62,814 bases of DNA from Lachnospiraceae bacterium (GTDB taxonomy: Bacteria; Bacillota; Clostridia; Lachnospirales; Lachnospiraceae): positions 1 through 62,814 of the forward strand of contig JALFLW010000069.1 of assembly GCA_022774505.1 (NCBI GenBank), read 5' to 3'. Below are positions 33,843 to 41,605 of this stretch, piece after piece. Made by a program: the position numbers and the translations under genes. The notes under the pieces are model-generated. The model worked only from the letters and a program-made list of their open reading frames with translations. It had not been told where the DNA came from and did not search any database. Position 1 is the stretch's first letter, and every line of letters begins with the position of its first letter.

Positions 33843-34712
33843 TCAACGATCTGCACCAAACCGTTCCATCTGTCTCAATGGATGTGTCCTCAGGATAAAC
33901 AGTACTATCATGAAGCCCTGCAGCCTCCCTTTTAATAACAGATCACATTCAAAAATTTCTTCTTCAAACTCCGGAAATACGTTTGCAGATCTGCCCGTCA
34001 ATGCAAATAATATACTGATGCCTCCCAGTATCTGCCCCGTCATGGCCGGATCCGCCATACCGATCCGCAGCCATCCCTTTATGCGTCTTGGGAGAATGTA
34101 TCGCAGCAGTCCTCCTGCATTTACGGCCAATAACCGTAATAATTCCAAAGTCTCACTGTCAACCGTTTTTATTTTAACGAATATACTCCTGATTGACAAG
34201 ATGAAATTTTCAATCTTCCTCTTCCATTTTGCAAGAATCCGGCTTTTTCTTTTCTTTTTTTCTTTTTTTTCTTCTCCGGTTGATTTCTCCGCAGTTGGAG
34301 CATTTCTGTCGCTGTCCCGGAGCTTCTTCTCTTTTGTTTCCAATTCCGGACCTGCATTTTTCTCCGTTTTTTGCGATTTGTCCTGTTTTTCTTTCTTTTG
34401 GGATCCCGGCTTTCTCTTTTTATCTGCCCGTCGTTTCCCTGCACCGCTTTTTTTCCTGGTATTCCCTCTCAGCGGAATACCCGCAATCCGAAAGCAGTAT
34501 CTTCGCTCTTTGTCGCCTCCAAAGGATATGTGCAGCAAATGAAACATCCACGATGCCGCCCCGCTGATTTCCCATTGTTTTCCACCACGTATCCTGATCT
34601 TGTAGACCAAGGGCAGGAACAAAATGCACAACACCAGCAGCAAGATCACTGACAGCAGGATAAGCACAGCTATCCCCACCCATTTCATTATCCCAAGAAT
34701 TACCGCCACCAT
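33843..34712 (-). CDS. DUF2953 (YtfI-like) membrane protein
   Basis: 289 residues from ATG 34712 with SD GGAGG; a longer frame up to 34898 overlaps the previous gene and is rejected. An N-terminal helix (VGIAVLILLSVILLLVLCILFLPLV) is followed by RGGKQWEISGAASWMFHLLHISFGG, typical of DUF2953. The middle (about 100-165) is a Lys/Glu/Arg-rich linker, and the end is the conserved DPAMTGQILGGIS domain. Paired with gerW, so a spore role is likely (inference). The Lys linker gives a long A/G-rich tract. Confidence 0.88.
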   Translation of the reverse strand: MVAVILGIMKWVGIAVLILLSVILLLVLCILFLPLVYKIRIRGGKQWEISGAASWMFHLLHISFGGDKERRYCFRIAGIPLRGNTRKKSGAGKRRADKKRKPGSQKKEKQDKSQKTEKNAGPELETKEKKLRDSDRNAPTAEKSTGEEKKEKKKRKSRILAKWKRKIENFILSIRSIFVKIKTVDSETLELLRLLAVNAGGLLRYILPRRIKGWLRIGMADPAMTGQILGGISILFALTGRSANVFPEFEEEIFECDLLLKGRLQGFMIVLFILRTHPLRQMERFGADR

Positions 34713-34732
34713 ACTGTTTCCTCCGCTTCCGA

Positions 34733-35071
34733 TCACTCCGGCTGCTCTGTTGTATCCAGGAAATACCCCCGGACAAGCTCCGGCGTAATATCCCCCTGCA
34801 TATCTACTATATCCAGGCATATCTGAGCAGCAAGTTTCCGGGCATTTTCCCGGCTTCCGGCAAGCCCGATCACCGTCATGCTCTTCTGCCTGTACCATTG
34901 AAACCAGAATTCACCTGCGGAATATATCTCCATAATATTTTTGCCATTTACCGGCAAAGTAATACAATATAATGAGGGTACCGGTTTATTTCTTTCCAGC
35001 ATCTTCTGATACCGTTTCTTTTTTTTGAGTAGTACAGCATCCGTATACATTTTGGAACTCCAGTTAAGCAT
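34733..35071 (-). CDS. Conserved protein of unknown function
   Basis: 112 residues, soluble. It starts MLNWSSKMYTDAVLLKKKKRYQKM and contains alternating strands (YCITLPVNGKNIMEIYSA, KSMTVIGLAGSRENARKLAA). SD GAAGG. It lies between a 481-residue unknown gene and the DUF2953 gene in one operon. I do not recognise the family. Confidence 0.7.
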   Translation of the reverse strand: MLNWSSKMYTDAVLLKKKKRYQKMLERNKPVPSLYCITLPVNGKNIMEIYSAGEFWFQWYRQKSMTVIGLAGSRENARKLAAQICLDIVDMQGDITPELVRGYFLDTTEQPE

Positions 35072-35102
35072 AATACCTTCTTTCCGGCAAACCTCATGGC
35101 TT

Positions 35103-36548
35103 TCAGCCCATCATATCATTGATCAGCTGCTTTGATGCATATTTTTCTGCTTCATCATCACACAATACCAATGACTGACTGATATAGTCTGCCACCTCCT
35201 GTGGCGTAGAGAAAAACACCGGTATTTTTTCCAGAGTGTTTGCCATAACCGCTCTGCGGACAAGACGAGACTGTCCCTTAAATGCCTGTTTTAATTCTTC
35301 CACAAGCTTTTCTGCTGCCTCTTCTGCCATTTGTGCCGTCACCTTCTGCTCCTCCGGCTTCCTAAGCTCTACAAAATCGCTGCCGGAAGACAGATCAACC
35401 AGCTGCTGCAGACTTACAAAATCCTCCTCCAGTCCCAGCTGCGTGATCATTTCTCTTCGGGCATTCATGGTCTCATCCAAAACGGCATCCGCTACCGTCA
35501 TCGCTTCATAGACTCTTTCCTGTTTTCCCTCGATCTCCGGGAAGTGCTCTCCCAGCCAGTATAACTTCTCTTCCTCTGTCTCCAAAGAATTTTCCTTTGC
35601 TTCCTGCCATATACTGCTTTCCTCATGAAGAAACAGATCATTGATCCCCCTGATCACCAGCTCTGCCGCAGGATATTTTTCCCCTGCCTCTGCTCCGCAT
35701 TTTGCCAAAAACAGAGAATACATTCCATTGATAAGCTTCTGGATCAGCATATACAGGTCAGAGATATCATTCAGCTTTGATGCATTTATCCGCAGCTTCT
35801 CTGCATAGATCTGATATAACTCTCCATCCATTTTCTCATAATCGAGCTTTTCAAACTCCTCAATGACAGGAATAAATTCCGTAAAATACTTCTCCATATC
35901 CGGTGTGTGATAAAGCATTGCATTTGTACGAAACATATAAAGATGCCCATCCAATGCACTTTTATCAGAACCTTTATATACGGATATGCTTTCACGGATC
36001 AGATCAAAATAATGTCTGCGGGTCATACGCATAGGAAGCTGTCCAAGCACCATTCGTATATTATCATTGATCGCCATATTATCCTTTGTCGAGAATATAA
36101 ACTGCAAAACCTCCTGTGCAAAAACATTATCGTCCGCCTGAGTCTCTCTATCTTCAAAACGGTACTGCATCCTGTTTAAGATATACTCATAGATCACAAA
36201 TTTGTCTACATAGGCTGTCAGGACCTGCATACGCCCCGTAACCTCCTGACGCAGAGAATACAGGATCTCTCCCTGTTTCTTATATTCTTCACCGGCCGGA
36301 TCTGTCTCCGGATCCATCAGGATACGCACCGAATGATGAAGTGCATCTGCAATGTCCTTTGCCGTTTCGATATATGGATTGATCCCCTCTGAGATCATCT
36401 CATAGAAAATGTAATATTCCATCATAAACTTTAACCGTGCATGACTGTCATGAATATCACGGGATAATTCCAGATATTCCGGAAGAGCTTTTTCTAAATC
36501 TTTCCCTCCGGATATTTTTCTTACACATTCACGAATTTTTGTACTCAT
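35103..36548 (-). CDS. Large helical cytoplasmic protein of unknown function
   Basis: 481 residues, almost all helix, acidic, no membrane helix or signal. Features include REVTGRMQVLTAYVDKF, MRMTRRHYFDLIRESIS and a C-terminal EKLVEELKQAFKGQSRLVRRAVMANTLEKIPVFF. SD AAAGGAG. It sits 11 bases after the giant glycosyltransferase gene and 31 bases before the small unknown gene. No family is recognised; it may be a scaffold or regulatory partner of the neighbouring membrane enzymes (inference). Confidence 0.75.
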   Translation of the reverse strand: MSTKIRECVRKISGGKDLEKALPEYLELSRDIHDSHARLKFMMEYYIFYEMISEGINPYIETAKDIADALHHSVRILMDPETDPAGEEYKKQGEILYSLRQEVTGRMQVLTAYVDKFVIYEYILNRMQYRFEDRETQADDNVFAQEVLQFIFSTKDNMAINDNIRMVLGQLPMRMTRRHYFDLIRESISVYKGSDKSALDGHLYMFRTNAMLYHTPDMEKYFTEFIPVIEEFEKLDYEKMDGELYQIYAEKLRINASKLNDISDLYMLIQKLINGMYSLFLAKCGAEAGEKYPAAELVIRGINDLFLHEESSIWQEAKENSLETEEEKLYWLGEHFPEIEGKQERVYEAMTVADAVLDETMNARREMITQLGLEEDFVSLQQLVDLSSGSDFVELRKPEEQKVTAQMAEEAAEKLVEELKQAFKGQSRLVRRAVMANTLEKIPVFFSTPQEVADYISQSLVLCDDEAEKYASKQLINDMMG

Positions 36549-36559
36549 TCTGTCTCCTT

Positions 36560-39500
36560 TTACCAGGTCTGAAGCAGTACCCAGTTCTCAAACCATTTCA
36601 AATATGTCTTTACATAGTGTATTGTCGTCGGTGTACCACTGAGCACCGGATAAAACATGATGAATAACCCGACAGCCAATGCTGCATATACATATGTCCA
36701 CTTCTTTGCCTTCGGGAATTTCTGAACGATCAGATACATGGTATATCCCAGCATAACCGTGATAAACGGAACACTTGGGAAATAATGGTAAATAAATACT
36801 ACACGGGTAACCTTAAACCATGGTGCATACTGTGAAAGATAGCCTACACTGAGAAAAGCTGCCTTTCGGTCTTTTTTGAAAATGATACGATACAGCATAA
36901 ATATAAACGCAGGAATACCGGCCCACCATACCAACGGATTACCGAAAGCACTGATTCCCTCGCGGACAGTATCCGATACAACACCGGAATAATACCAGAT
37001 CGGGCGATACATGATCGGCCACTGATACCATTTCGAACCATACGGATGGGGTGCATCCAGGTGACTGTGGTAATTATACATCGTCTTCTGCGCTTCGATC
37101 ACCCTTGTGATCAATCCTCTGTCTGTTCCATCATTAAACGGAATATATGACAGTATATAGATCACTGCCGGCACCAATATGAAAAATACACAGCAGAACA
37201 ACAGTGTAGTGATCAGCTTTTTGTGGAAATTATTTATAACATATTCATGAGAAATCTCTCCACTCTGTCCCTCAGGATGTTTCGTTGCATAAATATACTC
37301 TCTGAAACGGCGCACCATCTGTGCAAAGAAAATAATAGCAAGTCCTATCGCCGAATAAATACCGGTCCATTTAGATGCCCAGCTAAGTCCCATGGTGAAA
37401 CCACAAAGTCCCAGCGGGATCAATGTCTTAGACAGCTTTGTATCAAAAAAGCTCAATCTTGTATAACAGTACATAAAGAAATAGGATAACATGATGAACA
37501 AAGTAACAAATACATCGATCGTAGCAATCCTGGTCTGGACAAAATGCATGAAATCAAAGGCGAACAATATTGTCGTCAGTGTACTGATCCAGGTCTCCTT
37601 GAAAAACTTCTTGGAAAAATTATACATAATAGGAAGCATCAGAACACCGAATAATGTTCCCATAAATCTCCAGCCAAACGGACACATACCAAAGATCAAA
37701 ATACCGATTGCCATGATCTCTTTGCCAAGAGGCGGATGTGTATTTTCATAGCAGTACAATTTATGTATCATCTCATATGCTGTACGGCCATGATAGATCT
37801 CATCAAAATATGTTCCATTCAGATTTGTAGCCCTCGGAGAATACAGATCCTGCTCATCAAATAATGTAGCATAATCACCGGCATTCACCGGAGTGATCAC
37901 ATTTCCTGAAGTATCCGTAAATACAAGTTCCATGATACTGTCATTTCCATTATCTGCATTCGGGGAGATCCTTATATATCTTGCAGTAATATTCATATCA
38001 AGATAATTCCAGCAAAATACAGAGCCTGCATCCCACGGATTATCACTCCCCCGGAACGGATTCCAGTTCGTTCCGTCTGAGGAATAGTCAATGAGATACT
38101 TTGGATTATTCTGATATCCCAGATAATCTGCCATCTTGCCAATATTTACATCCTGCCCAAAATCAGCAACCACCGTTCCCTGTTTAACTACGGAATATTC
38201 TGTCTGCGGTGCTTTGAGACTGCCCAGATGAACAAATGCCACGATCGCATAGATGAGGGTGATAATGCCCAACGCTATATAATCATTTCTTCCCATGCGT
38301 GCCAGCTTTGCAGACGGGCGGATGATACTTTTTTCCTTTTCCGGATTCTCTTCCTTTATTTTGGCTGTCAGCGTCTCCTTCTTCATGATCTCCTGTTCTT
38401 CCTTTTCTGTCTGATAAGAAAGATAATTACGGATCGTAGTAAATACCATAAAGCCTACCACTACCATTCCAAGCAGAGCGATCGAAAACAGGATCGGGCT
38501 GTGCCAGTCATAGTTTTGTGCATCATACTTAAACAGAACATGCGCCACATTATAATAAAAATGCATTGCCGACAGGCAGAATAATGCAAACACATCTCTT
38601 CTCGGTTTCATTACATATGCCAGAAGCAGAAATGCCATTGCCGGATACATATAACGCTCATGCATACGGACAGAAAACATAAAGATACCGATGATCAGTA
38701 TAGCACCTGTATACGGATATTTCGCCGGTGTCTTTTTACATCGGAAGCTGACGATCGTTGCCGCAGCAATGACCAAAAGAATAAAGATCGTTCCCCAGGT
38801 CTGGTATTTCAGCCCAAAAGCCACGGTATCCTGTGGTATCCAGTTTTTTCCACATAATGTCCAGAAATTATATGCATTGACCGATGCATATTCAAAAGAA
38901 CCTACTGTATTCGTATATAAAGAAATTACTCTCTGCAGACCAAACGGAAGTACGGCAATAACCATGCACAAAATTGCCAAAAGACCTGAGCCTAAATTAA
39001 TCCCGAATTTTTTCCAGTTGAAATCCTCCAGAAAAACATGATCGATAATACCATATATAAGTACCGGTGCAAACATCATTGCCTGCGGTTTTAACAAGAT
39101 TGCAAGGGCAAAAAGGAAATAAGATGGGATTAATTTCTTTTTGGCGATCAGATAAAACATCCATGCAATAAATACAACATATATACTGTCTGTCTGCCCC
39201 CATACAACACTGTCTAACAGAATAGCCGGGCAGAAAAGATAGACTGCTGCCAAAAGAGCTGCCCCCGTCTCTCTGAATTTTTCACATGCGACCTTATAGA
39301 TCAAAAATCCCATTCCAAGATCCGTAAGGATATTCGGCATTTTAGTAAGTATATCGCTCAATGCCGAATCCCATGGAATACTGAATATGTGACGAAGCCA
39401 CCCGATCACATATAATATGTAAATATACCCTGGCGGATATCCCTCCGTCATAGATTCATAAAACTTATGAAACCCGTCATTAAATACAGAATCAGCCCAT

Positions 39501-39826
39501 GAGATAAAGCAGCTCATGTCTGCCTCATGACCATGATACAGTCCACCGATCACGACACGCAGTAAGAAAGCGGCGATCATTATGGCTGTAAATACCGTAA
39601 GACCGATCGCACGGTCCTTCGGATTCGACAAGACTACTGTCTTTTTTGAACCCCCCTTTGAAATATTTCTATTATTTCTTTTCCCTTTTTTATTGTTACG
39701 TCTACGCTGATCCACATTATTTTGCTGTACCACCGCAACCCTGTTTCTCAGATAGCTGCTGATTGGAAAATACATAGCAAACATAAGTATAGCCCCTACG
39801 ATTGCTACAAAATTAATCATCCCCAT
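36560..39826 (-). CDS. Two-module membrane glycosyltransferase: GT87-like plus discoidin-like plus GT39/PMT
   Basis: 1088 residues with about 20 membrane helices. A basic N-terminal segment (residues 30-60) leads into a GT-C module (about 70-485) whose first loop HEADMSCFISWAD holds the usual acidic pair. A periplasm-side domain (about 530-650) resembles an F5/8 type C (discoidin) fold (YSSDGTNWNPF, YLDMNITARYIRISPN). The second GT-C module (about 665-1088) has the PMT signature FDEIYHGRTAYEMI, HPPLGK and RIATIDVFVTLF. Such enzymes transfer sugars from polyprenyl phosphate to proteins or lipids outside the membrane. Two modules in one chain is unusual. Starts with SD AAAGGAG. Confidence 0.88.
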   Translation of the reverse strand: MGMINFVAIVGAILMFAMYFPISSYLRNRVAVVQQNNVDQRRRNNKKGKRNNRNISKGGSKKTVVLSNPKDRAIGLTVFTAIMIAAFLLRVVIGGLYHGHEADMSCFISWADSVFNDGFHKFYESMTEGYPPGYIYILYVIGWLRHIFSIPWDSALSDILTKMPNILTDLGMGFLIYKVACEKFRETGAALLAAVYLFCPAILLDSVVWGQTDSIYVVFIAWMFYLIAKKKLIPSYFLFALAILLKPQAMMFAPVLIYGIIDHVFLEDFNWKKFGINLGSGLLAILCMVIAVLPFGLQRVISLYTNTVGSFEYASVNAYNFWTLCGKNWIPQDTVAFGLKYQTWGTIFILLVIAAATIVSFRCKKTPAKYPYTGAILIIGIFMFSVRMHERYMYPAMAFLLLAYVMKPRRDVFALFCLSAMHFYYNVAHVLFKYDAQNYDWHSPILFSIALLGMVVVGFMVFTTIRNYLSYQTEKEEQEIMKKETLTAKIKEENPEKEKSIIRPSAKLARMGRNDYIALGIITLIYAIVAFVHLGSLKAPQTEYSVVKQGTVVADFGQDVNIGKMADYLGYQNNPKYLIDYSSDGTNWNPFRGSDNPWDAGSVFCWNYLDMNITARYIRISPNADNGNDSIMELVFTDTSGNVITPVNAGDYATLFDEQDLYSPRATNLNGTYFDEIYHGRTAYEMIHKLYCYENTHPPLGKEIMAIGILIFGMCPFGWRFMGTLFGVLMLPIMYNFSKKFFKETWISTLTTILFAFDFMHFVQTRIATIDVFVTLFIMLSYFFMYCYTRLSFFDTKLSKTLIPLGLCGFTMGLSWASKWTGIYSAIGLAIIFFAQMVRRFREYIYATKHPEGQSGEISHEYVINNFHKKLITTLLFCCVFFILVPAVIYILSYIPFNDGTDRGLITRVIEAQKTMYNYHSHLDAPHPYGSKWYQWPIMYRPIWYYSGVVSDTVREGISAFGNPLVWWAGIPAFIFMLYRIIFKKDRKAAFLSVGYLSQYAPWFKVTRVVFIYHYFPSVPFITVMLGYTMYLIVQKFPKAKKWTYVYAALAVGLFIMFYPVLSGTPTTIHYVKTYLKWFENWVLLQTW

Positions 39827-39857
39827 TGTTTCTCTCCTTTATTTTCTTTCCGTGATT

Positions 39858-40775
39858 TTATGATTGATCATGCTTTCTAACATGCTGATGGGTAAATAAA
39901 TGATCCGAACAATATTCATAATTGCCATCACATTTTGAACAATACCTGAAATCCAATGTTTCATCATCCAGCTCTGTTCTGCCACATACTGCACACCGGT
40001 GTCTTGCTCCACCGTTTTTCTTCTCTGCCTGATGCACCTGCTTCTTAAACCGCTGTCTTCTCCTGATATCTCCCGGTGATATCCGCCGGTAGTTGCGGCT
40101 CGAAAGAAAATAGATCAGAAAATTTCCTAAAGCAACCAAAATTGCCAGCGAAATACTAAAGATTGCTCCCGCCTGTGCCGAATATCCCTTTTCCAGATAG
40201 GAAAATGCAGTTACCGCATTAGCAAATACATTATATAAAAGATATGCCGCATCCAGAATTGCCAGCCATTTCACCTTGATCGGCAGGACAAACCAGAACA
40301 AAAATTCCATATTCGGATTTTCTGCCGCAAATGCAAAAAACATAGACCAGTAAATATACTGGAAACCTGACATATAATACACGGAATGCATTGCTCCGTA
40401 CAATATAAATGCCGCTACTATATTCAGAAACCATCCACTTAAAAAATACATATTAAACCGGAAAGTTCCCCATGCCTGCTCCAAAGATCTGCCAAAAAGG
40501 AAGAACAGATTCACCTGGATCGCAAAAAATAATATACTCACGATAAATCCCATGCCGCCGTTAAATCCATATGGCTCGATCAGATATGTCACAAGTCTCC
40601 ATACTTGTCCATGAAGCACCGCATCCACGTTCAGGGAAAGATACCGGTAATAAATCCCCTCATTGATAAGTCCCAGAGCAGCTCCCGCACAGTACAGCAC
40701 AATAATATACTTTATCAGATCCGGTACAGCATACCGCCCAAATTTCCGCTCTAATTTATTCAGTAATTGATTCAT
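39858..40775 (-). CDS. Rhomboid-like membrane protein with C-terminal zinc ribbon, probably inactive
   Basis: 305 residues. Six or seven membrane helices (about 18-235) follow a rhomboid layout: LFGRSLEQAWGTFRFNMYFLSGW corresponds to the L1 loop/TM2 region and the later IPIKVKWLAIL-like segment is present as LPIKVKWLAIL. The GxSG serine motif appears only as YMSGFQ, and the TM6 catalytic His is replaced (YSAQAGAIFSIS), so it is likely a pseudoprotease. The last 60 residues hold a double zinc ribbon (C-x2-C, C-x2-C, C-H-x3-H). SD GGGGGA. Upstream of the glycosyltransferase in the same operon. Confidence 0.7.
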   Translation of the reverse strand: MNQLLNKLERKFGRYAVPDLIKYIIVLYCAGAALGLINEGIYYRYLSLNVDAVLHGQVWRLVTYLIEPYGFNGGMGFIVSILFFAIQVNLFFLFGRSLEQAWGTFRFNMYFLSGWFLNIVAAFILYGAMHSVYYMSGFQYIYWSMFFAFAAENPNMEFLFWFVLPIKVKWLAILDAAYLLYNVFANAVTAFSYLEKGYSAQAGAIFSISLAILVALGNFLIYFLSSRNYRRISPGDIRRRQRFKKQVHQAEKKNGGARHRCAVCGRTELDDETLDFRYCSKCDGNYEYCSDHLFTHQHVRKHDQS

Positions 40776-40839
40776 AAATCCCCCGTTCTTTCTTGTTTAT
40801 GCATCGTAACTGCATATTTATCCCCATTTCCGGCACCAA

Positions 40840-40874
40840 AGATGGTATTGGAAATGTTCTTTCCAATACCATCT
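40840..40874 (-). terminator. Perfect 15-bp hairpin after the LysM gene
   Basis: AGATGGTATTGGAAA pairs fully with TTTCCAATACCATCT over a 5-base loop. On the minus strand only TTTGG follows, a weak T-tract. Confidence 0.65.
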
Positions 40875-40927
40875 ATTCTATTGATACGCTATTTCTTTGT
40901 CAAGACTTTGTCACAATACAGTTTCCG

Positions 40928-41428
40928 TTACTTTTGTCGATATAGGGCAATACCCGGCAAAAGTGCGATCTTGTCAACTCCGAGTATCTCCTCCAGCGTG
41001 TCTCCTTCTTTGGTAATATATACCATGTCATCTGTTGCCTGCAGCTCTTTTTCGATTACTGTTTCTTCCGTCATTTGTTCCTGATCTTTCTGCTCAGATC
41101 CTTCCATATTTCTGTCTTCAGTGTTTTCCTTGTTTTCATTTTCATCCGTCTGCATTATTTCCTGTACTCCGCTTTCCTCCGGCTGTGCTTCGCCCGGAAC
41201 AGCTGTAGTGACTATGCATCTGCTGCAGCCGGCTGTGTATGGCATCATTTCCGGCCTGCCGTCCCCTCTCACCGGTACGCATATTGTCTCTCCAACCTGC
41301 AGATTGTATACATCCACATACGGATTTGCCCTCAGTACAAGTGCCAGAGGCACTTTATGTTCCATACTGATAGAATACAGCGTATCTCCTGCTTTGACAG
41401 TATGCATAATTCCATTGCAATGTTTCAT
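40928..41428 (-). CDS. LysM domain protein
   Basis: 166 residues. A first LysM module (about 8-52) reads MHTVKAGDTLYSISMEHKVPLALVLRANP and ends VGETICVP. A Glu/Gln/Asn-rich linker (about 75-130) follows, then a short second LysM-like motif (YITKEGDTLEEILGVDKI). No signal peptide is visible, as in some spore-coat LysM proteins, but that role is inference. SD AAAGGTG. Divergent from the dehydratase activator gene. Confidence 0.85.
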   Translation of the reverse strand: MKHCNGIMHTVKAGDTLYSISMEHKVPLALVLRANPYVDVYNLQVGETICVPVRGDGRPEMMPYTAGCSRCIVTTAVPGEAQPEESGVQEIMQTDENENKENTEDRNMEGSEQKDQEQMTEETVIEKELQATDDMVYITKEGDTLEEILGVDKIALLPGIALYRQK

Positions 41429-41501
41429 AACACGAATACACCTTTCTTATATCTTTCCTTCTCCATTATATTCCTGTTTTGCGATATTGGTGACAGATAG
41501 G

Positions 41502-41530
41502 TTGCAATCAATTTTTTTTTGTCATATAAT
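41502..41530 (+). promoter_or_regulatory. Sigma-A promoter of the dehydratase-activator gene
   Basis: TTGCAA (41502-41507), 17 bases, TATAAT (41525-41530). The -10 box is the left end of a perfect inverted repeat. Confidence 0.75.
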
Positions 41531-41574
41531 AGGAAAATATGGCGATATTTTTGATATCGCACTTTCCTATTATA
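41525..41574 (+). promoter_or_regulatory. Two-tier inverted repeat over the -10 box and start region
   Basis: TATAATAGGAAA (41525-41536) is matched perfectly by TTTCCTATTATA (41563-41574). Inside, GCGATAT (41542-41548) pairs with ATATCGC (41554-41560). As the transcript should begin near 41537, the outer arms cannot both be in the RNA; a protein-binding operator is more likely. Confidence 0.5.
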
Positions 41575-41605
41575 AAGGACAGCTAAGGAAGAAAGGAAAT
41601 ATCTT

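Noticed and set aside
34240-34275. Long pyrimidine run (T/C) as a regulatory tract
   Set aside because: It is the complement of the Lys/Glu-rich linker codons of the DUF2953 protein.
33843-34898. Longer DUF2953 frame starting at 34898
   Set aside because: It overlaps the upstream gene by 166 bases and lacks an SD, while 34712 has GGAGG at good spacing and a membrane helix directly after.
41512-41520. Run of nine T as a terminator or phase-variable tract
   Set aside because: It lies in the spacer between -35 and -10 without a preceding stem. Length change could alter promoter strength, but nothing else supports phase variation.
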